Shown here piece after piece: positions 28,276-36,962 of a DNA stretch of 64,000 nucleotides; the first letter of the stretch is position 1, and every line of letters begins with the position of its first letter. The notes beneath the pieces were generated by a model, which did no database searches, had not been told where the DNA came from, and was given only the letters and a program-made list of their open reading frames with translations. Made by a program: the position numbers and the translations under genes. Source of the stretch: Flavobacterium sp. 9AF (lineage in GTDB: Bacteria > Bacteroidota > Bacteroidia > Flavobacteriales > Flavobacteriaceae); NCBI RefSeq assembly GCF_902506265.1, contig NZ_LR733556.1, positions 2,090,821-2,154,820 on the forward strand, written 5' to 3'.

Positions 28276-29568
28276 TTGGATTCTGATCCTTCCAGTTTTA
28301 CAACAACTATCGATTTTGAGCTGCTAATAGGATTATTAGCTGTGTTATTTTTGCTTGTCTGTTCCGCATTTATATCTGGCTCTGAAGTTGCTCTATTTTC
28401 TCTTTCACAAAAAGATGTTGATGATTTAACAGAAACAGATGGTAATAAAGGTTTGATAATTGCTAAATTATTAGAGAAACCAAAAAAATTATTAGCAACT
28501 ATTTTAGTTGCCAATAATTTTATAAATATTGCGGTAGTAATTTTATTTTCTTCTATAAGTGAAAAGATATTTAAATCTGTAACTTCTAATTTGCTTCGAT
28601 TCATACTTGAAGTTGTGGTTGTTACATTTTTAATATTATTGTTTGGTGAAGTTTTACCAAAAATTTATGCCAATAGAAATAATGTTAATTTTTCAAAAAA
28701 AATTTATTTACCTATTTCTATTTTAGACAAACTACTTTCTCCTCTTACTATTCCAATGCGTAATATCATTTTATATGTAGAGAAAAAATTTAGTGCACAA
28801 AAGACTAGTTTTTCAGTGGATCAATTATCTCAAGCTTTAGAATTAACCAATCAAGCAGAAACAACTCAAGAGGAACAAAAAATTTTAGAAGGCATAGTTA
28901 CTTTTGGAAATACAGAAGTAAGACAGGTAATGAGTCCAAGAATAGACATCTTTGCTTTAGATAAAGAAGAAACATTTTTAGATATTATGCCTAAAATTGT
29001 TGAAAAAGGCTATTCGAGAATTCCAATTTATAACGAAAATATAGATCAGATTGAAGGGGTTTTGTTTATCAAAGATTTAATTCCTTATATCGATGAAAAA
29101 GATTTCGAGTGGCAATCTTTAATTCGTGATCCTTTTTTTATTCCTGAAAACAAAAGGTTAGATAATTTATTGAAAGAGTTTCAGGGCATGAAGAATCATT
29201 TGGCTATTGTGGTAGATGAATACGGAGGAACTTCTGGATTAGTATCTTTAGAAGATATTTTAGAAGAGATAGTGGGAGACATTAGCGATGAGTTTGATGA
29301 TGAAAATATTATTTATACGCAGATAGACGATAAAAATTATTTGTTTGAAGGGAAAATAAGCTTAAAGGATTTTTATAGAATTATTGATATAAATGGTTCT
29401 GAGTTTGAAGATAAAAAAGGAGAGGCTGAAACACTAGCAGGATTTTTGTTAGAAATCTCTGGTAATTTTCCTAAAAAAAATCAGAAAATTACATTTAATT
29501 CTTACCTTTTTACAGTGGAAAGTGTAGATAAAAGAAGAATTAAGCAAATTAAAATTACTATAGTTTAA
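28276..29568 (+). CDS. gldE: Gliding motility-associated protein GldE
   Basis: GldE is an inner-membrane protein of the CNNM/CorC-HlyC family; in F. johnsoniae it supports gliding and partly overlaps in function with GldD. The 430-residue product has an N-terminal DUF21 membrane domain (LLAVLFLLVCSAFISGSEVA...), a CBS pair (VRQVMSPRIDIFALD ... LVSLEDILEEIVGDISDE) and a C-terminal CorC/HlyC domain. The start is a TTG at 28276 (MDSDPSS), 22 bases after ssb. Identification rests strongly on the gldD gene three bases downstream. Confidence 0.9.
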   Translation: MDSDPSSFTTTIDFELLIGLLAVLFLLVCSAFISGSEVALFSLSQKDVDDLTETDGNKGLIIAKLLEKPKKLLATILVANNFINIAVVILFSSISEKIFKSVTSNLLRFILEVVVVTFLILLFGEVLPKIYANRNNVNFSKKIYLPISILDKLLSPLTIPMRNIILYVEKKFSAQKTSFSVDQLSQALELTNQAETTQEEQKILEGIVTFGNTEVRQVMSPRIDIFALDKEETFLDIMPKIVEKGYSRIPIYNENIDQIEGVLFIKDLIPYIDEKDFEWQSLIRDPFFIPENKRLDNLLKEFQGMKNHLAIVVDEYGGTSGLVSLEDILEEIVGDISDEFDDENIIYTQIDDKNYLFEGKISLKDFYRIIDINGSEFEDKKGEAETLAGFLLEISGNFPKKNQKITFNSYLFTVESVDKRRIKQIKITIV

Positions 29569-29571
29569 AAG

Positions 29572-30123
29572 ATGAAAAAAAATATTTATTTGCTGTTGTT
29601 TTCAATGATTTTTATTTCTTGTGGTGAAGATACTATTCCAAAACCTAAAGGACAATTGCGATTAGATTATCCCGAAGCTACTTATGGTGTTTTAAGTGGG
29701 AGTTGCCCTTTTACATTTGATATAAATGATAATGTTAAAGTAAAGTCGAATGAAAATTGTTCTTTTGAATTACATTATCCAAAGATGAAAGCTACAATCT
29801 ATTTAACTTATAAACCAGTTGAAAATAATATTGACGACTTATTAAAAGATGCGCAAAAATTAACTTATGATCATGTTATTAAAGCAGATGATATTCTTGA
29901 GCAACCTTATATTAATAAACAGAAAAAGGTTTATGGAATGTTTTATGAGGTAGGTGGTAATGCGGCAACAAATGCTCAATTTTATGTAACAGATAGTACT
30001 AAAAATTTTATTGTTGGTAGTTTATATTTTTACGCAAAGCCAAATTTTGATTCGATTTTACCAGCAGCAGATTACGTAAAAAATGATATTCAAAATATTA
30101 TAGAGACAATAAATTGGAAATAA
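29572..30123 (+). CDS. gldD: Gliding motility lipoprotein GldD
   Basis: GldD is a lipoprotein needed for gliding and T9SS function in F. johnsoniae; its exact step is unknown. The 183-residue product has a lipobox (MIFISC, cysteine near 17), then PKPKGQLRLDYPEATYG, a segment characteristic of GldD. It follows gldE by three bases and is closed by a strong terminator. Confidence 0.92.
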   Translation: MKKNIYLLLFSMIFISCGEDTIPKPKGQLRLDYPEATYGVLSGSCPFTFDINDNVKVKSNENCSFELHYPKMKATIYLTYKPVENNIDDLLKDAQKLTYDHVIKADDILEQPYINKQKKVYGMFYEVGGNAATNAQFYVTDSTKNFIVGSLYFYAKPNFDSILPAADYVKNDIQNIIETINWK

Positions 30124-30149
30124 AAAAAGGAACGATAGTTCCTTTTTTT
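30122..30149. terminator. Terminator of ssb-gldE-gldD
   Basis: AAAAAAAGGAAC pairs perfectly with GTTCCTTTTTTT around the loop GATA, starting one base before the gldD stop codon ends. It also terminates the minus-strand metal-binding gene. Confidence 0.85.
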
Positions 30150-30162
30150 ATTATTTCTTATT

Positions 30163-30307
30163 TTATAGAGTTCCTGTTTCTTTTTTGTCGCTACAAGAAG
30201 ATTTTCCAGCACAACATGATTTCTTTTCTTCTTTTTTTTTCAGTAGTGCCTTCTTTTGCCTTAGATTTTTTCTTTTTCTCTTTGTCTGTAAAGAAAGCCT
30301 TGTCTTT
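30163..30307 (-). pseudogene. Decayed Lys- and Cys-rich tail of the heavy-metal-binding lipoprotein
   Basis: Directly after the TAA that ends the upstream gene, the same frame continues as KDKAFFTDKEKKKKSKAKEGTTEKK. Dropping one A from a nine-A run (30232-30240) lets it continue as EEKKSCCAGKSSCSDKKETGTL to a stop at 30163-30165. The tail has its own cysteine cluster but no start codon. It looks like the former C-terminus of the HMA protein, cut off by a stop codon and a frameshift. Confidence 0.55.
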
Positions 30308-30652
30308 TTATGATTTTATATTTGAAACTTTATATAAATCTCCACCACCAACTTTTTCAACTGTCTCAGTTAATGATTCAGGAGTTTGTTTTTGCTTGTC
30401 ATAAGTTATTGTAGCTGTTTTGTTTTCAAAATCAACTTTTACTTCACTTACCCCTTCAAGTCCTACTAGTTTATTTTCTATTACTTTTGCGCATCCTTCT
30501 GGGCAGGTCATCCCATCAATCGTAAAAGAGGCTGTTGCTAGATTTTCTGGAGCTATTGAGGTTTTTTCAACGCTAGTAGCTTCTTCCTTTTTACAACTTA
30601 GAAATACAGTGAATGAAAATAGAATGATAGCTAATAATTTGATATTTTTCAT
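30308..30652 (-). CDS. Lipoprotein with a heavy-metal-associated (HMA) domain
   Basis: The 114-residue product has a lipobox (TVFLSC, cysteine 20) and a ferredoxin-like HMA domain whose metal loop is GMTCPEGC, a C-x3-C variant of the usual CxxC. The rest (VIENKLVGLEGVSEVKVDFENKTATITYD) is typical. It would bind copper or a similar metal ion at the periplasmic face of a membrane. Its C-terminus appears truncated: a Lys/Cys-rich tail continues beyond the stop codon with one frameshift. Confidence 0.85.
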   Translation of the reverse strand: MKNIKLLAIILFSFTVFLSCKKEEATSVEKTSIAPENLATASFTIDGMTCPEGCAKVIENKLVGLEGVSEVKVDFENKTATITYDKQKQTPESLTETVEKVGGGDLYKVSNIKS

Positions 30653-30690
30653 ATTTAAGAATTTTAAAAATGTTATTCTGTTAATTAATA

Positions 30691-30698
30691 CAAATTTA
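30691..30698 (-). promoter_or_regulatory. -7 promoter box of the HMA lipoprotein gene
   Basis: TAAATTTG on the minus strand (TAnnTTTG), 38 bases before the ATG at 30652. Confidence 0.4.
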
Positions 30699-30758
30699 TG
30701 GAAAAATTGATGGTCAAATTAAAATAAAATGTGAATTTTGAATTATAAAATAGATTTT

Positions 30759-31634
30759 ATGGAAAATAATAATACTAAATGGTATTTGTTGGCTTTTTTG
30801 GGGTGTGTTTGGGGAAGCTCTTTTATACTTATGCAATTGGGTTTAAAAGGAGTTAATTCTGTGCAATTGGGTAGTTTACGAATTTTATTTGCAGGTCTTT
30901 TTTTAATAGTTGTTGGTTTTAAAGAAATAGCAAAAATCCCTTTACATAAATGGAAATATATTGCCTTAACCGCATTATGTGGTACTTTTTTTCCTGTTTA
31001 TTTGTTTGCCTTGGCTTTATCAAAAATTGACGGCTCAGTAAGCTCCATTTTAAATTCACTTACTCCATTAAATACGCTTATAGTTGGATTGTTGCTTTTT
31101 GGAACTAGTGTAGAAAGGAGACAGGTTTTTGGCGTATTTATTGGTTTTGTAGGTTGTTTGCTGTTGGTCTTATTTGGAGAAGGAGAAAATACAACAGAAA
31201 ATTATTCTTATGCTTTATTTATATTGTTGGCATCATTATTTTATGGAATAAATGTGAATTTAATAAAAAAATATTTATCCGATTTAAAACCTTTAACGAT
31301 TAGTACGGGTAATTTTCTAATTATTTTTATTCCTGCTTTAGTTGTACTTTATTTTTCTGATTTTTTTGCTGTTGCAACTCAGGAAAAAGTGATTACATCT
31401 TTAGGGTATATAGCAGTTTTAGGAATGATTGGAACTGGTCTTTCTAATATCTTATTCTTTAAATTAATTCAATTGTCTTCACCTGTTTTTGCAGCATCAG
31501 TTACTTATGTTATTCCAGTCGTAGCTATTTTGTTAGGTTATTTCTTTATGAATGAAAGCTTAAATTTTATACAGGCATGCGGTGCGTTTATTGTGCTATT
31601 GGGTGTTTATTTGTCGAGTAGAAAAAATAGTTGA
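30759..31634 (+). CDS. EamA/DMT-family transporter
   Basis: The 291-residue integral membrane protein has about ten hydrophobic helices arranged as two EamA repeats. These open with WYLLAFLGCVWGSSFILMQ and YALFILLASLFYGINVNLI, and the second ends in VTYVIPVVAILLGYFFMNE. Such drug/metabolite transporters export amino acids, nucleosides or other small metabolites; the substrate cannot be told. The ATG at 30759 (MENNNTK) is preferred to an in-frame TTG at 30738. A convergent terminator follows. Confidence 0.88.
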   Translation: MENNNTKWYLLAFLGCVWGSSFILMQLGLKGVNSVQLGSLRILFAGLFLIVVGFKEIAKIPLHKWKYIALTALCGTFFPVYLFALALSKIDGSVSSILNSLTPLNTLIVGLLLFGTSVERRQVFGVFIGFVGCLLLVLFGEGENTTENYSYALFILLASLFYGINVNLIKKYLSDLKPLTISTGNFLIIFIPALVVLYFSDFFAVATQEKVITSLGYIAVLGMIGTGLSNILFFKLIQLSSPVFAASVTYVIPVVAILLGYFFMNESLNFIQACGAFIVLLGVYLSSRKNS

Positions 31635-31638
31635 TAAA

Positions 31639-31665
31639 AAAAGCTCTCAATTATTGAGAGCTTTT
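31639..31665. terminator. Bidirectional terminator
   Basis: AAAAGCTCTCAAT and ATTGAGAGCTTTT form a 13-bp stem with a single-base loop between convergent genes. Confidence 0.85.
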
Positions 31666-31686
31666 AGATCTTTTATAAATATAGAA

Positions 31687-33747
31687 TTATTCAAAATCTT
31701 TATCAGTAACTCCTTCGTTAATTTTAACTTCAGAAGTAGTAAATTCTAAATCCATGCCAAAATTCATAATTGTTTTATATGGAAATTTGATTCCTTTCAC
31801 ATCTTTATAATCTTCAAAATAAGTAGTTTGTGTCATTTTTTGACCGCTTTGTTCTAATTCTGTTGCTTCTGCTACTTTAAAACCAGTTTTGGCATCATAG
31901 TAATAAATTGTTTTATCTTTTTTGATACCATACGCATCACTACCTTTAATGTTTTCAATTAAAATTTCAAGAGAATTGTTTTTTAATAAATCAAGTTCGA
32001 TAAAAGGTGAAGCAGATTCAGTGATTTTTTTTAGTTTTTCTGCATCCGTTATTTCTCTTGATTGACCCTGTTGAATTTCTCTTGCTTTTATACCATTAGT
32101 CTTTACTCCGCCTAAATCCATACCCATACCCGAAATAACAAATGACATTTTATTGCCAATTGATCTTTTTATTGTTAAAGTTAATGGCTGACCTTGAATA
32201 GTTCCAGAAGCAAACATAGCTGTTGTCTTAACATCCTTTAATGCTTTTTCACCACCAATTGCATCTAAATATTTTTTTAATACAGATTGTGTAGTTACAC
32301 CTGCTGGAATTTCTTTTTTAACTACAGGTTTGTCTGCTTTATTGCCAAATTTATCAAAGTATAAAATAGGGAGTTTTTCTTTTTTGCTCATTGCTTCTAA
32401 TGAAGGAAGAACATCAGCTGCTTTACCTACAATTACAACTCTAGAATTGTCAGCTAAAAAATATTTTTGTGCTGCATTTTTAATATCTTCTGCTGTAACT
32501 GCATTAATGTTTTTAATATAGTTTTCATAAAAATCATCTGGCAATCCTTGTGTTTCTTTGTTTAATGCATACCTAGCAATAGTAGTTGGTTTTTCAATTT
32601 GCATTACAAAATTACCTACATATTTCGCTTTTGCATTACGCAATTCTTCGTCAGAAACTAGTTCTGTTCTAATTCTTTTTAATTCGTTGAAAATTTCAAC
32701 AACGGCACTGTCAGTAACTGCATTTCTGACAGCTGCACCTGAACGAAATTTATTGATATATTTTCCAGAACCTAAACTAGAATAAGATCCATAAGTCCAT
32801 CCATGTTTTTCACGTAAATTTAGGAATAATCTTCCTTCACCGCCTCCGCCTAAGATTTGATTGGCTAAAATGGCAGCAAAATAATCTTTATCTGTCATTT
32901 TTAATTTTGACAAATTAACCACAGCCACTTCCGATTGTACTGCATTTGGAGCATCAATAAAATTGATTTGGTTGTATTGAACGTCAACTGGGTCAGAGTA
33001 AGTTAGTGCTGGAGCCGTAGCTTTTTTCCATTTTCCAAATAACTTTTCAACTTCTTTTTTAGTTTCTTTTACATTAACATCACCTACGATTACTAAATAA
33101 GCATTTCCGGGTACGAAATAAGTGTTGTAATTTAATTTAACATCATCAAGAGTAATGTTTTTTAAAGTTTCTTCAGTAACATATTCCCCATTATAATGAT
33201 TTTTTCCATATGTTAGAGCACCTTCCACTCTTCTTGCAATAGAAGTAACACTTTTTTCATCCGCTTTTAAACCCTCAATGGCTTTTGCTACTTCTTTGTC
33301 GAATTCTTCTTGTACAAATATTGGATTTAAAGCACCGTCTGCCATTAATTCTAATAATCTTTTCGAATATCTTGAAAGACCATTTGCAGAAGCCCCCTCA
33401 TTCCAAAAATTAATATCTGCACCTAAGAAATCAATTTCTTCATTAAATGCATCTTTAGAGGTAGTTGTAGTACCATTGCCAATCATTGAACTTACAATGT
33501 TAGATAATCCTTTTTTGTTTCCTTCTGCATAAGGTGTATTATCTAATGTTAATGTGTAGGAAACTCTTGGTAATTTGTGATTTTCCACAATTAATACTTT
33601 CAACCCATTTTTTAAAGTAAAACTTTCAGGTTTTTTAATATTAATACTTGGAGCTGGTCCTGGTTTAGGTTGTGGTCTGTCTTGTGCTTGCATAGTAATT
33701 GTTAAAAACAAACTTGCTGCAATATATAGTATTTTTTTCATCTTCAA
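31687..33747 (-). CDS. M16 peptidase-like protein without zinc motif (partner subunit)
   Basis: The 686-residue secreted protein (signal peptide ending TMQAQ) has the M16 insulinase fold: an N-terminal domain where the zinc motif should be (KGLSNIVSSMIGNGTTTTS) and an R/Y-type C-terminal domain (GRLFLNLREKHGWTYGSYSS). No HxxEH is present, so it is probably the non-catalytic subunit of a heterodimer. About 220 extra C-terminal residues (from roughly KKYLDAIGGEKALKDV) look like a lipoprotein-sorting/lipid-carrier-like beta domain. It lies two bases downstream of the catalytic partner gene. Confidence 0.88.
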   Translation of the reverse strand: MKMKKILYIAASLFLTITMQAQDRPQPKPGPAPSINIKKPESFTLKNGLKVLIVENHKLPRVSYTLTLDNTPYAEGNKKGLSNIVSSMIGNGTTTTSKDAFNEEIDFLGADINFWNEGASANGLSRYSKRLLELMADGALNPIFVQEEFDKEVAKAIEGLKADEKSVTSIARRVEGALTYGKNHYNGEYVTEETLKNITLDDVKLNYNTYFVPGNAYLVIVGDVNVKETKKEVEKLFGKWKKATAPALTYSDPVDVQYNQINFIDAPNAVQSEVAVVNLSKLKMTDKDYFAAILANQILGGGGEGRLFLNLREKHGWTYGSYSSLGSGKYINKFRSGAAVRNAVTDSAVVEIFNELKRIRTELVSDEELRNAKAKYVGNFVMQIEKPTTIARYALNKETQGLPDDFYENYIKNINAVTAEDIKNAAQKYFLADNSRVVIVGKAADVLPSLEAMSKKEKLPILYFDKFGNKADKPVVKKEIPAGVTTQSVLKKYLDAIGGEKALKDVKTTAMFASGTIQGQPLTLTIKRSIGNKMSFVISGMGMDLGGVKTNGIKAREIQQGQSREITDAEKLKKITESASPFIELDLLKNNSLEILIENIKGSDAYGIKKDKTIYYYDAKTGFKVAEATELEQSGQKMTQTTYFEDYKDVKGIKFPYKTIMNFGMDLEFTTSEVKINEGVTDKDFE

Positions 33748-33749
33748 TA

Positions 33750-35075
33750 TTAGTTTTGAGTTTTGTCTTTAGCTGGAATATAATCTAAAATCATTCTTTG
33801 ATTTGGATTTAAATATTTTTTAGCTACCTCTCTAATTTCTTCTCTGGTAATTGAACGATAAATGTCAATTTCGGTATTTATCAAGTTGATGTCGCCATAT
33901 AATAAATAGTATGTTGCTAAACTGCTTGCGATTCCTTCTACACTAGCATTGCTATTTACATATTGGTTTTCGAATTTATTTTGTAATTTTTGATAATCTT
34001 TTTCGGAAATTAAATCAGTTTGAACTTTTACAATTTCTTCATCAATTTCTTTAATTAGATCATCTGAAGTTTTGCCTTGCATTGGAATTCCGTAAATTAA
34101 ATACATTCCATAATCTTCTTGACTATTATTGAAAGCTCCAACTTGTAAAGCCATTTTTTTGTCATCAACTAATTTTTTGTATAATTTTGAACTTTTCCCA
34201 TCAGATAAATAAGATGAAATCATGTCTAACACTCTAGCATCGCGAGTTTTCATGGATGGAGTTCTGTAAGTAGCTAATACCATTGGTAACTGAACATTAG
34301 GGTCTTCCCAAGTTGTTCTGAATTCTTTAGTAATAGGTTCTTCTGTGTAAGTTTTACGTTCTACTGCAGGTCCTTTTTTGATTGGACCAAAATATTCTTT
34401 AATCCATTTTTTTGCATTTTCTTTGTCAAATTGACCAGCAACTACAAGAACTGCATTGTTTGGAATATAGAATTTTTTATTAAATGCTTGAAATTCTTCA
34501 AGTGTTGCAGCATCTAAATGTTCCATTTCTCCAATGGTAGTCCATCGATATGGGTGAACCTTAAACATATTTTCTTTTACTGCTTTAAAAATATTTCCAT
34601 AAGGCTGATTGTCAACACGTAAACGCTTTTCTTCTTTTACTACTTCATTTTGTGTGTCTACTCCAATCTGATTAATAACTGGGTGCATTAATCTTTCAGA
34701 TTCCATCCATAAGGCTAATTCTAAATTGTTTGAAGGAAAAACCTCGTAATAGTATGTTCTATCGTCAGTTGTGTTGGCATTATTATTACCGCCATTTGCA
34801 GTAACTAATTTAAACCACTCACCACGTTCTATATTTTTAGTTCCTTCAAATAATAAATGTTCAAAAAAATGAGCAAATCCTGTACGATTAGGTTGTTCAT
34901 CTTTAGCTCCTACGTGATACATAACAGATGTAATAACTACTGGAGCAGAATTGTCTTGATGAAGTACAACGTGAAGTCCGTTATCTAAATCATATTCATC
35001 AAATGTTACTTTTTGGGCATATGTCGACCCACCTATAAGAAGTGCAGTACTCAAAGCCATTAAAGATTTTTTCAT
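33750..35075 (-). CDS. M16 zinc metalloprotease (catalytic subunit)
   Basis: The 441-residue protein has a Sec signal peptide (MKKSLMALSTALLIGGSTYAQ) and the inverted zinc motif H69-F-F-E-H73 in GFAHFFEHLLFEG. The third ligand is probably the glutamate in NEVVKEEKRLR, and the C-terminal M16 domain carries SKLYKKLVDDKKMA. It would degrade peptides in the periplasm together with the zinc-less partner encoded next to it, as in M16B heterodimers. Confidence 0.92.
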   Translation of the reverse strand: MKKSLMALSTALLIGGSTYAQKVTFDEYDLDNGLHVVLHQDNSAPVVITSVMYHVGAKDEQPNRTGFAHFFEHLLFEGTKNIERGEWFKLVTANGGNNNANTTDDRTYYYEVFPSNNLELALWMESERLMHPVINQIGVDTQNEVVKEEKRLRVDNQPYGNIFKAVKENMFKVHPYRWTTIGEMEHLDAATLEEFQAFNKKFYIPNNAVLVVAGQFDKENAKKWIKEYFGPIKKGPAVERKTYTEEPITKEFRTTWEDPNVQLPMVLATYRTPSMKTRDARVLDMISSYLSDGKSSKLYKKLVDDKKMALQVGAFNNSQEDYGMYLIYGIPMQGKTSDDLIKEIDEEIVKVQTDLISEKDYQKLQNKFENQYVNSNASVEGIASSLATYYLLYGDINLINTEIDIYRSITREEIREVAKKYLNPNQRMILDYIPAKDKTQN

Positions 35076-35210
35076 ATGTTAATATTTGAGTTATTTTTTC
35101 AATGTGTCGTTATTTGATGAATAATGTTACACTTTTTGATAAAAATAAATTTCTTTATGGAACAAGATCAAAAAAAAACAATCACTTGTTGGTTGAATGA
35201 TAAATTGTTG

Positions 35211-35218
35211 TATATTTG
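35211..35218 (+). promoter_or_regulatory. -7 promoter box of rplU-rpmA
   Basis: TATATTTG, a perfect match, with TTG triplets 15 and 22 bases upstream as -33 candidates; 33 bases before the rplU ATG. Confidence 0.6.
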
Positions 35219-35251
35219 CACACTTGAAAAATTAACTAAATTCATATTCGT

Positions 35252-35926
35252 ATGTATGCAATCGTAGAGATAGCAGGGCAACAATTTAAAGTAAGCAAAG
35301 ACCAAAAGGTTTATGTACACCGTTTAGGAGAAGAAGAAGGAAACAAAGTTTCTTTTGACAAAGTTCTTTTATTAGACGATAATGGTACTGTAACTCTAGG
35401 CGCCCCAGCTATAGATGGAGCTTCTGTTGAGGCAAAAGTCTTAAAACACCTTAAAGGTGACAAAGTAATCGTTTTCAAAAAGAAAAGAAGAAAAGGATTT
35501 AAAAAGAAAAATGGTCACAGACAATCATTAACTCAAATCATTATTGAGGGAATTGTAGCTTCTGGAAGTAAAAAAGCAGCTCCTAAAAAAGAAACTGCTC
35601 CAAAAGCTGAAAAAGTAGCTGATGCACCTGTAGCTGAAAAAGCTGCTCCAAAAGCAAAAGCTTCAAAAAAGGCTGATGATTTAAAAAAAATTGAAGGTAT
35701 TGGACCAAAAGCTGCTGATGTATTAGTGGCTGCAGGTATTGATACTTTTGCTAAACTAGCTAAAACAAAAGCAGATAAAGTTAAAGAAATTTTAGATGCA
35801 GCTGAAGCTAAAGTTCAACATTTAGATCCTACTACATGGGCACAACAAGCACAGTTAGCTGCTGATGAAAAATGGGATGAATTACAAAAATTACAAGACG
35901 AATTAAACGGAGGTAAAGCTGTTTAA
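35252..35926 (+). CDS. rplU: 50S ribosomal protein bL21 with C-terminal helix-hairpin-helix extension
   Basis: Residues 1 to about 103 are ordinary bL21 ([19 protein letters not shown] ... [20 protein letters not shown]), which binds 23S rRNA. After an Ala/Lys/Pro linker (about 108-147) comes a domain of about 75 residues ([22 protein letters not shown] ... [19 protein letters not shown]) with a helix-hairpin-helix GIGPKAA motif like those in DNA-repair proteins. The total of 224 residues is twice the normal size. Such extended L21 proteins occur in Flavobacteriia; the role of the extra domain is unknown. rpmA follows after 32 bases. Confidence 0.95.
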   Translation: MYAIVEIAGQQFKVSKDQKVYVHRLGEEEGNKVSFDKVLLLDDNGTVTLGAPAIDGASVEAKVLKHLKGDKVIVFKKKRRKGFKKKNGHRQSLTQIIIEGIVASGSKKAAPKKETAPKAEKVADAPVAEKAAPKAKASKKADDLKKIEGIGPKAADVLVAAGIDTFAKLAKTKADKVKEILDAAEAKVQHLDPTTWAQQAQLAADEKWDELQKLQDELNGGKAV

Positions 35927-35958
35927 TTTTAATATTAATTTATAAAACTTATAACGTC

Positions 35959-36219
35959 ATGGCTCACAAGAAAGGTGTCGGTAGTTCTAAGAATGGTAGA
36001 GAATCAGAATCGAAACGTTTAGGTGTTAAGATTTATGGTGGTCAAGCGGCAATTGCTGGTAACATCATTGTTAGACAAAGAGGTTCTAAACACAATCCAG
36101 GTGAAAATGTTTACATGGGTAAAGATCATACTTTACATGCTAAAGTTGATGGTGTTGTACAATTTCAAAAGAAAAAAGATAATAAATCTTATGTTTCAAT
36201 AGTTCCTTTTGAAGCATAA
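35959..36219 (+). CDS. rpmA: 50S ribosomal protein bL27
   Basis: The 86-residue protein opens with [24 protein letters not shown] and has the core [22 protein letters not shown]. bL27 reaches the peptidyl-transferase centre with its N-terminus. No Firmicutes-style N-terminal pre-sequence is present. It forms the usual rplU-rpmA pair and ends at a strong terminator. Confidence 0.98.
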   Translation: MAHKKGVGSSKNGRESESKRLGVKIYGGQAAIAGNIIVRQRGSKHNPGENVYMGKDHTLHAKVDGVVQFQKKKDNKSYVSIVPFEA

Positions 36220-36241
36220 TTTTTAAAATTATCATTATCAT

Positions 36242-36271
36242 AAAAAAACCAGCATTTTTGCTGGTTTTTTT
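36242..36271. terminator. Terminator of rplU-rpmA
   Basis: AAAAAAACCAGC pairs with GCTGGTTTTTTT around a six-base loop; a long T-run follows. It also serves the convergent coiled-coil gene. Confidence 0.9.
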
Positions 36272-36346
36272 ATTTAAAATTGTAGCGTAATTTTCACTTT
36301 TATTTTAAAACGGTTTGATTTTGTTATATTGAATTTTTGGATTGGA

Positions 36347-36904
36347 TTAGTTTAATTTTGATAATTTTTTTTCCGCTTTATCTAAATTGGATTGTTGTTT
36401 GCGTAAGTTTTCTTCTTTTTTTAAAATTTTCTCTTTTCTTTTTAATTCGTCATTTGGACTTAGTTTTCCTTTCATCTGATCTTTTTCAAACTTCAATCTT
36501 TCTTTTTCGATGTCTTTCTTTTGGCCTGCTATTTTATTTTTGATTTTTTCCACATCCTTTTTTGCATCTTCTCTTTTTTCTTTTGCTTTCTCTATTTCTT
36601 TTTCTTTTTTTTCTCTCTTTTTCTCTGATTTTTTTCTTTCTTTTTCAGCTTTTTCCCTTTCCTTTTCGGCTTTTTCCTTTTCTTTTTCAATTTTTTCTCT
36701 ATCTCTTTCTGCTTTTTCGAGTTCTTTTTTTGCCTTTTCTTCTGCTTTTAATCTATCTTTTTCTGCCTTAAGTTGCGCTTTTTCTATTTCTAACTCTTTT
36801 TCCGTCTTTATTTTTGCTACAGATATAGAGTCTTTAACTTCTTGAGAAAAAACATGTTGTATTCCTAATAATAAGAGAACAATTAGTAGTGATTTGGTTT
36901 TCAT
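36347..36904 (-). CDS. Secreted Lys/Glu-rich coiled-coil protein of unknown function
   Basis: The 185-residue product has a Sec signal peptide (MKTKSLLIVLLLLGIQHVFSQ), then about 130 residues of nearly uninterrupted Lys/Glu-rich heptads such as EKAEKEREKAEKERKKSEKK. This predicts one long charged helix or coiled coil, free of cysteines. The low-complexity composition hampers family assignment. A role as a periplasmic spacer or cell-wall-interacting protein is possible but unsupported. It has its own promoter box at 36930-36937. Confidence 0.7.
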   Translation of the reverse strand: MKTKSLLIVLLLLGIQHVFSQEVKDSISVAKIKTEKELEIEKAQLKAEKDRLKAEEKAKKELEKAERDREKIEKEKEKAEKEREKAEKERKKSEKKREKKEKEIEKAKEKREDAKKDVEKIKNKIAGQKKDIEKERLKFEKDQMKGKLSPNDELKRKEKILKKEENLRKQQSNLDKAEKKLSKLN

Positions 36905-36929
36905 TTCTTTTTATTTAATTTTATCTATG

Positions 36930-36937
36930 CAAAGATA
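36930..36937 (-). promoter_or_regulatory. -7 promoter box of the coiled-coil gene
   Basis: TATCTTTG on the minus strand (TAnnTTTG), 25 bases before the ATG at 36904. Confidence 0.5.
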
Positions 36938-36962
36938 ATTAAAAGCCTAATATATGTATAAG

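Noticed and set aside
30114..30404. Plus-strand ORF over the end of the HMA lipoprotein gene
   Set aside because: It lies antisense to the HMA gene and its tail, is rich in Phe/Ser from poly-T runs, and starts inside the gldD stop/terminator region.
36510..36845. Plus-strand ORFs rich in Ser/Phe or Leu/Phe opposite the coiled-coil gene
   Set aside because: They are the mirror image of the Lys/Glu repeats; the minus-strand frame has a signal peptide and a promoter box.
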